NCBI RefSeq assembly: GCF_921293095.1
Contig: NC_060252.1
Span: forward strand, 81,674,866 to 81,738,865
Length of the DNA: 64,000 nt
Direction: 5' to 3'
Origin: Ischnura elegans
Taxonomy: Eukaryota; Arthropoda; Insecta; Odonata; Coenagrionidae
Shown here: one piece after another, positions 33,901 through 45,900 of the stretch
How the letters are laid out: each line of letters starts with the position of its first letter
How positions within the stretch are numbered: position 1 is the stretch's first letter
Notes under the pieces: generated by a model
What the model saw: the letters and a program-made list of their open reading frames with translations, nothing else
Database searches by the model: none
Told to the model about the DNA's origin: nothing
Made by a program: the position numbers and the translations under genes

Positions 33901-36900
33901 GATGTTTTGATAGGAATCATTTCTATTAGGAATCATGTTCAATCAATATTTAGTACAAATCAGTCATATGACCCTTAGGTAGGTATTGCGATATGGATTC
34001 AAAATTTTCAAGCTCTTGCAAAAAACTGCTCACCTCCAAAGACATTATACCTTAACAGATGTTTTGATAGGAATCATTTCTATTAGGAATCATGGGTTTA
34101 AGTATGAATAAATTAAATCTCTAATCAAAGTAAAAATTTATTATCAAAATGTTAAAAGTTTGACATATTTTGTTGTTTTTCCACAGCCCTTGCCCGCTTT
34201 GCCAGAGCAGTTTCCATTTGCATTTTGTGTAGCTCAATGGCTCTCTTTTCCGAGGCTATAAGGAGCTGCTTCTGGAGTGCAACCACTTCCATTTTTGCTT
34301 TTAGCAAATCCTCCATTGCAATTTTTGTCTTGTTATTTTCCCTTTTCTCCATTACATTTTTTCCTTTTGATGCTGGTGTGGACGGTTTGTGATTATTTAG
34401 GGAAGGTTTTACATAGATTATACTTCCAGATTAGATTATTTACTAGGTACTTACAACAAGGCACATCTGTCAAATCTTCTGTTTCATGGATGATTTCTGT
34501 AAAAACAATCACATTTCCTTGTATATTACTGCATTTTTTATGAAGAAAATTAAGTAATTCCAATCATATTGGTTATTCCCATTAACATAACTACAAATGA
34601 AATTTTTAGTTATCACTCAATATGGATTGTGGATCACCATTGTAACAAGGACTATGTGCTCTAATATCAGTCATTTCATGCAACTCCAATAATCACCTAT
34701 CAATATGGTCTGTGTTTGCTGTTTTGTCAGTAAGTTAAATCGCAACTGAAAGTATTTTTCATGGTCAAAACATTGTCACATATCATTTGATTAATATCTC
34801 ATGAAGAAATATAAATTTCAAATCAGTGTTCAACTGGAGAGCTGCATTAGAGTATTTTCAAATAAATTATCTAGGCTCCAACAACAGTAGGTTGTCCTGA
34901 AGGAACCTCCCATCCATCCCCCAATGGAATCAGTATAAATGTTTTTTCGTTGAGGTCTCAAGTATTATGAGTATGATCTCATATAAAATTCTGAATTTGA
35001 AGAATTCCTCTTTAGTCAATTAAAAACACTTAACTTACAGCATACCCACATCAGGGTCACAGCTAAGAATAAAGGCTAAGGGGGGGGGGGGGGGGGGGGG
35101 GGGGGGTTTGAAGCAACAAATACTTTCATATCCACCAGGGTAAGCAGAAGTTACTGTGTCCCTCCATAAAATTTTTAAGAATAATGGTTACAAATGGAGA
35201 GTTTACAGCTTCATGAGGGATATTTGATTAATCTTAAAAACTATTCTATAAGTAATACTGATCCAATTAAGTAAAATGGATTAAACTTAAAAATTTCTCT
35301 GAGCTCTGGGGGGAGGGGGGTTATCCCCCAAAACCCTCCCTTGCTGTGTCAATGACCCACATGATATCTCTATGGCATGCTATGAACAAAAAAAAACTCT
35401 TTAAATGCATTCCAAGATTCTTTTTGTGGCAACATTAAAAAGGAGAGGTGTTATTGAAAGACGTTCAATATTGATAAATATGTTACAAATAAATACTTTT
35501 ACAGAAAAATTAAATCATAAATTTCAATTAATGTACCTACCCACACTCTGGAGTATTTCTTCTTCTTTCTCTTGAGACAACTGAAAGAAATATTGATAAA
35601 TGAAATGAAATTGCTTAATGATGGTGACTACTTTCAAATGTAATTGACTTAATTGATGGATTAGTTAGTGGGTATAGGCATAGTACAATTAAGTAACATT
35701 TCATACCACTTTTTTGGGAAATTAATTAGATTTCACTTACAATGGTACCCATGTCATTGTCTGAAATACTGACTTCACCTGAAAGAGAGAAGTAAATCAG
35801 TGATTCTGTTGAGGCTGAAAACTGAATGATAATGAAAAGATCAACTACCATCCATTTGACCATCTGAATCAAAACTATTGTCCAGACCGGAGACTAGACT
35901 CCCTAAAAGGGGGATGGCTTTCTCCATCACCGGAGTTAAAATATCGGATGGCATGGGACCTCCGCCTGTTTTTAGCATGGTTTGCTTGTTGACGGCTATT
36001 GCTTTTTTGGTCGACTTTTTAATATTGTCATATTTCGCCCGTAATTGCTGCCAAGTTTTTTTATTTAAAAATTGTGAATTATATTTTGATTCAATTTTTT
36101 TCCATGCCTCTTCCTGTTTCAATAAACAAAAATGAATTAATTGCTGAAGTACCAGCACTTCGAAAAATATGTATTATATTTCATTTTGAAATACTTACCT
36201 TCTTCTTCCACAATACAGCATCGCTCTTCTTATTTTCGATAACTCCTCGTTCTTCAGTAACGAGTTCCAAAAGTATCATCTGCTCCTCCACCGAAAAATT
36301 TATACTTCGTTTAGAAGCCATGCCCTTAAAGTTCTGTTACAGTCTCCTTGTATTCTAATAAACACATTCAAATCTCGCCGTTTTTCAATTTCGACTTTCG
36401 TCTGTTTCACTTTTCGCGATCAATTGTTGGTATGAGAATTACAGTAGCTGCGCTTTCCTCTCGTTAAAGTTCCCATCAGCCAACCGGCGGTAGGATTTGC
36501 TTTATAAAACACAACCTCTCGTTAAACTCCACGTTACCGTAATCTCCACGTCAACTTAACGTGAGGTTTAACCAGACATTATAAAACCGGCCCTAAATAA
36601 AACAAACGTAATGATAACCATATCAAAAATATTGTCTATTTTTTAATCGTCTGGGGTGCCCCTCACCCCCTAAATCTGCCTATGTATGTACCAGTGGCAG
36701 ATATACGGGGGGGGGGGGGGGGGGGGGGGGAGGCTAAGAGGGCTATAGCCCCCCCCTTGGGTATCCGATGTACACTACATAGATAGAATGGTAATTTTGT
36801 TTGGACCCCCACTACTGCTGGGAGGTTACCCCCTCCTTAGCCCCCCTTGTCCTTATCCTGGATCCGCCACTGGTATGTAACATTGTGCTGGCTGGCCTTT

Positions 36901-39900
36901 ATTCATTGAATTTCATGTTCATTTATAATTATGGACCATCTATACTATAATTTAGTTATTTACCCATTTTTTTATCAATCCAGACAATTCAATATCTCAC
37001 TTCTAAAGCATGAACTTAAAAATAATGCCTTCATCACAGTATTTACTATGGATTTTGAGAATAAAATGAAAGTAAGTATTGAAGGTTGCACTGTAGCTAC
37101 TGTGTGAAGACTATAAAGTCATTACATATTATGTTGAGAAATGGGAATATCATTGTTGTGTATTGAGGAAATGTGTCTTTGCCTAATAATGTGGCTTTTG
37201 TGACCAAAAAAAAGATATTTATTTCTTCCTGTCCTCCAAAACATTGAGTTTGATTTCTGAGGACACCATTTAGGTTTTTTGAATTTTCTATCAATTTATT
37301 TTCCTGTCAATGGATCATTTTGTGAGGCAAAGAGACGTAAATTATTAGAAAAGTTTGAATAATTCATGAAGATGCCAGATTCCTTTTCATCTTTAACATG
37401 TTTGTATGGAAAATTCTCTTCAGAATTTGTCTCTGAAGAGGCAGAATGAGTTATCATATGTTTGAAACTCATAATCATGATATTTATAAAAATATATATA
37501 TTTTAAAATTGATAATTATGTACTATATTTGATGCTAATTACTGGGGATAAGTTGATAATCAGTGTTTATCCATTTTTAACTTGTGAAATCTGTATTTTA
37601 GTATATAATCATTCCTAAAATTCGAAGGACTTATGAATTCTCTTTTACGTGCTTCGAATATTTTTTAGCTTCTTGAAAATGTCATGCCATCACATTCTTA
37701 CAAAATTAGATATTTTTAAAATCTTTGTGAGAAACACGTCTTAACACCAAGCAGTGAAAGTGGCTGGTATGCATGTTGCAAAAAATATCAAGAAGTCTGA
37801 TCTCATTTGCTTATTTATTCGTCAAGTGAAAAATAATTTATTTGTTTTTCTAGGTTTGGCGATGGATATATTTTACTTGGATTTTCAGCTGGTTATTTTG
37901 TTGTGATATCTACGCATTTGAAAGAAATAGGACATGAATTGTTCCAGATTAAGAATCATAGGGATATACTGTCTGATATAGCGCTCTCAGAACAGTTGGG
38001 TGTTGTTGGATCATGTGGTGATAACATGTGAGTTGTAAATAAGTACTCCATTCGTAACTAATATTTTCTCAGTGTTCGGTGCCTATTGGGGATATGAATT
38101 GGCATCAGTAGCTAAGTAGTTTAACTCTGAATAGTTGACTCTCTAATTGATTAAAGCCTCAATTAATACACCAGAATTGTTGTGCTTGATATCAAAATGA
38201 ATTGATGATTTTTTATCTTTTCATTTTAAATTTTTGTAGCAATTTTGCCCATAGCAATACTTTTACTTAAGTTTTGTCTTTTGGTCTTCATGGATAAATC
38301 AGTGTTTATTTAAAATTATGCATATACATAGTATAGATAAAAAATATAGCAGATGACCCTTTGTGTATCAGTAATAATCGTAGTATATAGTGGAAGGAAT
38401 AAAAACTTTGCTTTTTTCACATGGTGATATGTATAATTAATAGTAGAGGGCGTAAATTGGTGGAGATCCATTATTGTTGGAGTTGAAGATTTTATTCTTT
38501 GAGGCTTCAAATTGGAAAGGCTCTATCAATGTATGATATATTTCATTATTCAAGTTTATGTTAGAATTTGCTTGCTTATTTTTCTTTAATGCCAGACCCA
38601 CTTATTTCATAATCGACTCTTTCTGGCAAATGTAACATCTGAAATTAATCAATCAAACTTATTCTTTAACTAAATCAGCGCTCATTAGCTAATTAATTTT
38701 ATTAGTCTCCATGCAATTGATCACGTGAATGGTAACTTTTTCATTCCTTTTACTCCTTTCAATCCTTCAACTTGTATGCTTTAAAAGAAAGACCAAAAAG
38801 CTTACTTGCATAGATAGTACACACTGGTCTCGATCACTAGGAATTTTGATAAAATTCCAAAGGTGAAATTATATCCATATATGATTAAAAATAAGTCACA
38901 TGCGGGTGTATGCCGCGTGTCGTGATGGAGATAGCCCCGACGTTTCGCGACCGACTGCTGGTCTTTTTTTCAAGGGAACATTATTCCCTTGAAAAAGTGA
39001 CCAGCAGTCGGTCGCGAAATGTTGGGGCTATCTCCATCACGACACGCGGCATACACCCATATGTGACTTATTTTTAATCATCTTGAGCCGCGAAAGCTTC
39101 AATCAATATATCCATATATGTACTTCAAATTGTGTATGTATTTGTAATATCTTACTATATGTCCCTTGCATGAAGTTGATACTAGCGTTAAAAACAATTT
39201 TATTCATCTTATAAACTACAGACTGACCTTAGCTGTGTCTAAAGTTTTTGTAAGTGCAACAACAGAGTATTACTGATATGTTGAATGATGTAATTATTAT
39301 TATTACTGTGCATACTTCTATTTCATTAAACATAGGTGTCTTGTGAAGCTTGGATAACAGTGGCTTGTTATGGACCCTCCATGACTTGGGCCTTGACGGG
39401 TTTTATTTGATAAATACATTAATAATAATAATAATAATTTATTTTGTCTAGAGACCTTACAGCAAAAGATATAAGACACGTCATAAAAGGAAAAAAATGC
39501 ATATATATACATATAATAGATTATAAATAATTGTATGTTCACAGGATATTAATGCTTAATAGGAGGAATGAAATAGGTATTCGTTAACAGAATAATAATT
39601 CTTCTCATGAAGAAAAGATTTTAACTTCCTTTTGAATGACTCCATTGACTGAATTGATTTCAAATGCGCAGGAAGTTTATTATAAATTCTGAGGCCCAGC
39701 TCGCGTGGGCCCAGCTTTGATCTGTTAGTCCTAATGGAATGATAATGAAGGTTATTACAATTCCTGGTTTCATATTTGTGAACATCACAATTGAGCATAA
39801 ACAAATCAAGATTATAACGTACAAAAATTAAAATTGATAATAAATATACACACGGGAGTGGAAGAATGTTAAGTGCTTTAAAAATAGGCTTGGAGGGAGC

Positions 39901-42900
39901 ATCAAAAGGTTTTTTTGCAATGATTCTAATTGCACGTTTTTGTAATGTGAACACCTTGGAGGCATGAGGGGATGAGCCCCAAAAAATTATATTGTATGAC
40001 ATTCGAGAATAAAAGATACCATAATACAATGTAAGAAGAATATTTAAATCAACAGAGTTCCTAAGGTGTCTTAATAGATAGCAGATTGAACTTAGTTTGT
40101 TGGCTAAGAAGTCAATATTCATCTCATAGGACATATTACCACATAAGTATGCACCAAGGAATTTTGTGTGGGACACATTCTCAATAGACTTTTTATCCAA
40201 TCTAATTAGGATGCTCTCGAGAACATTGCTATTACCACAAAATTGAACAGTGTGTGTCTTTTGTGTGTTTAAAATCAATTTGTTAGCTGTACACCAGCTT
40301 AAAATACTATCATTTGCATTTTTAGAGCTCATAATAATGTCATTTTGAGTTGGAGAAGAAAGTAAAATATTCGTATCATCAGCATATAATATGACTTTAG
40401 AACCTGGAATATTACTGAGGGAATGAGCTAAATCATTTATGTAGATTAAAAATAAGATTGGGCCTAAGATTGAACCCTGAGGAACTCCTATGGTGGTAGA
40501 AGTACTTTTGGAAGAGTATATACTGCCATTTACAGACAGTGAGACAGCCTGTGTCCGATTGCTGAGGTATGACTGAAGCCATTTATTGGCAATGCCTCTC
40601 ACTCCAAAATAATTAAGTTTACGAAGTAGGCGAGAGTGATCCACAAAATCGAATGCCTTGGAGAAATCATAAAAGATTCCTACAGTTTTTTGATTGTTGT
40701 CAAGTGATGACAAAATAAAGTCAGTGGCATGGAATAGAGCAGATGTAGTAGAGAGATTTTTACGGAAGCCATGTTGATTTGAGGAGATTAAGGCATATTT
40801 ATCCAGGAAAGACATTAATTGGTTGTAGAATACTTTTTCAAATACTTTAGATAAGACATTTTGTTTAGCAATTGGCCTATAGTTATCCAAATTATTGGGG
40901 CAGCCTTTATTTTTATATAAAGGGTTAATAATGGAATGCTTGAGAGAAGATGGGAAAATCCCTTGAGTAAGGGATTCATTAATCAGAAATAGAAGAGGTT
41001 CCTTTATGCATCTATAAGAGAGATATAATATTCTCCCTGGGATGTGATCAGGGCCCGAAAAGTTTTTGTTAGCTAGGGTTGAAATTATAGCTTGTAAATC
41101 CGATTCCGTACAAGGATGAATAAAAATTGAAAAAGCACTAGACTCTGGACTATGGAGCAAGTTTGCAGAAGAGGCAGGAGAGGTGGGTAACGGTGGTGTA
41201 ATTGTAAAAATTGTAATTGTACATATTTTATCCCTGGCAAAAAATTGTATGCTCCGTAGATTTTTATTTACTGACGTAGATTTCAAAAAACTACAGTGTC
41301 ATTATCATTATTAACCTTGATACGGTTAACCGGCTGCACGGTCCCACAAAATATCACTATCTACCCTGAAGTTGCTGCAAAGGCTTCCGCAGTGCACTGG
41401 TAATGTAGACTGCATCTTCCGGGTTTCCCTGCGTCGTGGTTTTGTTGGAGACAACAGTTTCTCCTGCATTGCAGCAGGCGTCTTCAGGTCGAAGTGCTTA
41501 TGCTATGTTTTGGCCGCCATTATATAAGCAGCCCAGTGGTGTATGTTCTCCCTGTTTGGCCGCCATGCGGCCAATAGCATACGGGTATGGGGTGAAGAGT
41601 GTCTTCCACCTACTGTGGAGTTGGTAGCTATCCTCTCGATTGAAAGTATGAGGATGTTTAGATATTTCAATCGCCTCTCGGGTGATCCTTGGATCCTGGG
41701 CTGCCTATATAATTGCGGCCAAAACGCGGCATATGCACTTCGACCTGAAGATACCTGCTGGAATGCAGGAGAAACTGTTGTCTCCAACACAACCACGGCG
41801 TGGTGAAACCCAGAAAATGCAGCCTACATTTCTACCCTGAAGTTGGTTAATCGATAAAATTTTGCTCAATTTTCAGAGTCAAATGCCATGAAATGCGAAA
41901 CCTGCATGAAGCTCCTGCTGTGGTTACTATTGGCTCAGGTGGTGAGGATATTGTAGAGGGAGAAGAAGGGGATGAACTTGCAAGCAAGCGCAAATTAGGA
42001 CGTATGGGCCGTTCAAGGAAAGAGGAAGTAAAAGTTGGAAGAATGAGTTGGAGCACTGATGGGCAGCTACTTGCTGTTGTAACTGGGTCTCAAAACTCAT
42101 CCTCCCTTCTTGTCTATCTGTCTAGTCTCCCTTTTGTTTATGGCACTTGCAATACAGATGATGGACAACTTGCTTTGCTCACCAATATACGTCAGGTCAC
42201 CATTTTTGGATCAACAAAGGTAACACTATTTATGATAATGAAATATGTCTCATCTGTAAATAAGCAATTTAAGGCTCTATATTATACTTTATATGTTATA
42301 TAATAGATTTGAATGCTTTACCATTGAGCTCAAAGCCACAGTGGCCTGCTAAATCATTAGGATGTTTCAGTATTCCACTGTTCCTGTAGAAATAATAGAG
42401 ATAAAGTATTGAACCATGATTGATATTTAACTATATGGGATTAAATATATGTACATGCATGGCAAGTCAGATTCAAAATGTTCAATGTATTTTATATGAT
42501 TCAGGTTTACGGGTGTTAGGTAACAATGTTAAATCATAAATTTATCAAATGCAACGTGTTGGAAATAAATTAACTTTATGCCTAGACAAAGTGGATATTT
42601 TCTATAAGTAAAATCTACACTTTTTATTCTGGAACATGAAAATTTAAAGTGATGTAGGTAAGTGTAAACTTATCCTTACAAGGCATGATTTAAATGTAAT
42701 TTAACTGATATTGTAAAAACAGTAATTAATGATAGTGGTTGTCTCAAGAATTGAAATAATATTGAAATACATAGCTGAGAAGTGTATTCTTGGAATCTGT
42801 TTGCCTTCCTTGGAAAGGTGGAAATAGAGAGAATTTTTCATAATTTGAAGTGGTAGGCAGAATTGAGAACTTAGGAGAGGAGCTCAGGCAAAATCAATCT

Positions 42901-45900
42901 CTGAACAGTAAATCAATCAATAGGAAGAATCAAGTATCTGTAAAAATCAATCTTTAATATGAAATGATGAATTTAGTGCATAGGCAATTCACTAGGAATT
43001 GGCCGTCTATTACTGATAGATATGGTTTTAATGACTTCAAAAAAAGAAGAAAAAATATTTTACATGTGAAAGTGTTTGGATTGATATTAGTGTATTTAGC
43101 GTTAGATATTTAAAAATAATGTAGTGATATGTGATACTTGATTACTCATATTTCAATCATTTTCCCAGGATTCGTTTATTGTTGTTGTCTTCAATTTTAG
43201 GATACAGTCCCTGAAACTATTACAATTGACGTGGAGCCTAGCTTTTTAGCTATCAGTTCTCTTCACTTGGCTGCCGGAATGAATAATCGAGCTTGGTTTT
43301 ATGTATTAGCTGAGGAGATAAAAGATTTCTCTGTTACACAAGGTCAGCAAGAGATAAATTCTACTGCAATTGGAACCCAGGAGTATATGGGAAATGTGCA
43401 AAGTCTGAAGCTTGGAGGAAAATATGCCAGTGCCCTTCTTCAGTCTGGGAAAATTCAACTTCATGTGGTGAGTGTTACACATTATAGAATGATTAGGAGA
43501 GTGTGGTCAATTGTACTTTTTATATTTCACTTAGATGGTAGTATGGCTGTAAAAAGATCAATTGGAAATGGTGTTAGGCAATTGGAAAAGAGCATATGTG
43601 TGATGAAAATTTTGTTGAAAGAAATGGAGTACCTAATTTCACTGAATGCAATTGTTGGTTATTCAAATTTCAAATTTTTAAGCAATTCCCCTCAGACTGT
43701 ATGAATTTTTGACCTTTCAGCAAACCCTTCAATTAAAAATACAGTGGAAAAACAATAATCCAGAATGCTTAATGATGTTTCCTGTGAATTGTATTTGTAT
43801 CTCGTTACCTGGTTGTAGGCAACACTTTGACACGGATTTTTATGAACATTCATTGATGTCAGCGGAAATGATGCATTGTTGAGCGAAAAGGTCAAGTAAT
43901 GAGAAAAACTCAAAGTAATAAATTAAAAGAATTTATTATTAAAGACACGATTATAAAATATTCAAAACATTTGAAAAAGGTCTTTATCGGTCAATCGCGA
44001 AGGCAGGTAAGTTATGAAAGTAACCTTGATGAGGCCACATATAAATGGCAGTAAAATAGCACAGCATTTTTACAATCAAACAGGAACATCAAAATTTTAC
44101 CTCTCCATATTTTTATATATGCACATGTCTTAAATTTCATGTTTGCTGTTTAGGTGCTTCCATCATTCAGATATCCTGTTTATCAATCTTCTACTGTATG
44201 TTGTTTGGGGTGGGACCATTATGATGAATGGGCTCCCATTAATTGGGTGAGGAGTGCAGCGTTGTGAAATCTTATTTGCTGACAGAGGTTTTTAGAGAGG
44301 TGCCCTCAGTCCAAGCATAAGTGGTTCACTTTTTTGTTCAGAATGGAACATAATTAATTGCAAGGCATTTACTACATTCCGGTCTGAATTATTTTATAGG
44401 AAGGATCATTTATTATGCTTTTAACAATGTATAAATATAACTTATAAACATATGGAAAGAACAGATATCAAATCTTGAAAATTATGCCTGAAATCTTAAT
44501 GGGCTATCGGCCAGTAAGGGCTGAGAGAGATAACAGGCATAACATAGCACTGAAGGCCCATGTGAATGAAGTTGAAGATATTCTTTGATGTGATTTGAGA
44601 GTAAATTGTATATGCAAATAATTTTAGGTAATCATAAATTTGTAATATTATAATATTTTGCTTGCCCAGTAAATATTATGGCTCAAATAGATGTAACAAT
44701 AGAAATTGCTTCCCTGTTCATTATCATGGGATTGCTCAAAATTGTCTTCTCTCTCTTATACGCTTTAGTTTTGTGAATGTGGTACATTATAATGTTCTTC
44801 TTCAAATTGAGGAATTCTCCAAATAACCTTTTTAAGAATTCTTTCTCAAAATGTGATTACCTAAGTTTCTTCATGATTTTTTTTTCCAATTTCATAAACT
44901 TTTATTCTTTCAGATCCCAGGGACTTCTGTCAAAGATGAAGCTAGAGAGATGAAGATATTTCCCAGTCATAGCTCATCACCCTATGTCATTAGGTGCCAT
45001 TGCATTACCCCTCAATCTCTGATCTATGGAACAGATGTAAGTTGATTGTTAAAATTTATTCTTTGTTTGTTGCTTTGTTTAGATCCCTTTAGGAATGGGT
45101 TGCTTCGGTTCTTTGGTTCTCATTTCCTCCAGTTCTTGAGGTTAAAACGGGGATCGGGTTGCTGTGGTGGCTAGAGTGTTGGCTTCCCACCCCGTGGGCT
45201 CGGGTTCAAATCCCAGCAGCGGCAGAGAATTTTCAGAGACTGCCCGATCCCTGCTTGAATGCTATGTGGAGGACATTTCAAGTGCAACACTCCGTCCGTC
45301 GGATGGGACATAAAGCAGTGGTCCCCTTGGCGCCTTTCGTTAAGAGCAGGCTAATGCCGACGCCGGGTTTCTCTCCACCCTTCCTTACCTACCCTTCCCT
45401 CATGGTGCAAATGACCGAAGCTGTCGGTCGCCTCCTCCAAATACCTTGAGGTTAAAACTGTCAGAACCAAAGCCAAAAAGAATATGTCATCATCATCATC
45501 ATCATCATAAGTTAATTAAGAATGGTTTATGTAGCTCTCGATTCTGCTCTCCCATCAGCTAGTCATTAAAAAGAATGATTTGTGCTATACTCTGTTTGAA
45601 AACGTCTCTGTACCATAATTTGCATTGCATACAGTTGATAGTTTTTGTTATGGAATTTCTATTATTGTATTATACATACAGTGAGTCCTCGTTTAACGTC
45701 ACTTACCGTTCCTGAAAAATGTGACGATAAACGAAATGACGTTAATCGGAGCACAATATCCCATAAGAAACAATGTAAAAAGTGAATATCGGCTCCTAGA
45801 CCTCACAATTCCTACGCGAAAAAATTTTAGCGTATCATATTAGGGCCATTTCTTACGATGGGAATGCCAAACTATGGCATAAACACGAGTCTCTGTCTTC

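Larger units (their letters stand above)
26298..36596. mobile_element. Two-gene Harbinger transposon (10.3 kb) with TIRs and TAA target duplication
   Basis: Perfect 28-bp terminal inverted repeats start GGGCCGGTTTTATAATGTCT at 26301 and end at 36593. TAA flanks both sides (26298-26300 and 36594-36596), the 3-bp TWA duplication of PIF/Harbinger. It holds a transposase on the + strand and a Myb/SANT-like gene on the minus strand, the standard pair of this superfamily, in convergent order. The length is inflated by later insertions between the genes: two non-LTR elements and one Tigger-like MITE. It lies in WDR19 intron 6. Confidence 0.93.
26118..36691. mobile_element. hAT-like repeat split by the Harbinger transposon, flanked by GTATGTAC
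   Basis: GTATGTAC lies at 26118-26125 and 36684-36691. Inside it the left end CTAGGGGCAGATCCA and the right end (inverted ATAGGCAGATTTAGG) resemble each other, with GGGGGTGGGAGGCAC on the left and GGGGGTGAGGGGCACC on the inverted right. This fits an older repeat with an 8-bp duplication into which the Harbinger element (26301-36593) was inserted. The terminal match is imperfect. Confidence 0.5.

Noticed and set aside
41893..42303. Open frame starting at an internal ATG and running past the donor
   Set aside because: It is WDR19 exon 8 read through into the intron; the exon ends at the donor at 42219.
43231..43704. 157-codon open frame as a separate gene
   Set aside because: It is WDR19 exon 9 read through its donor at 43467.
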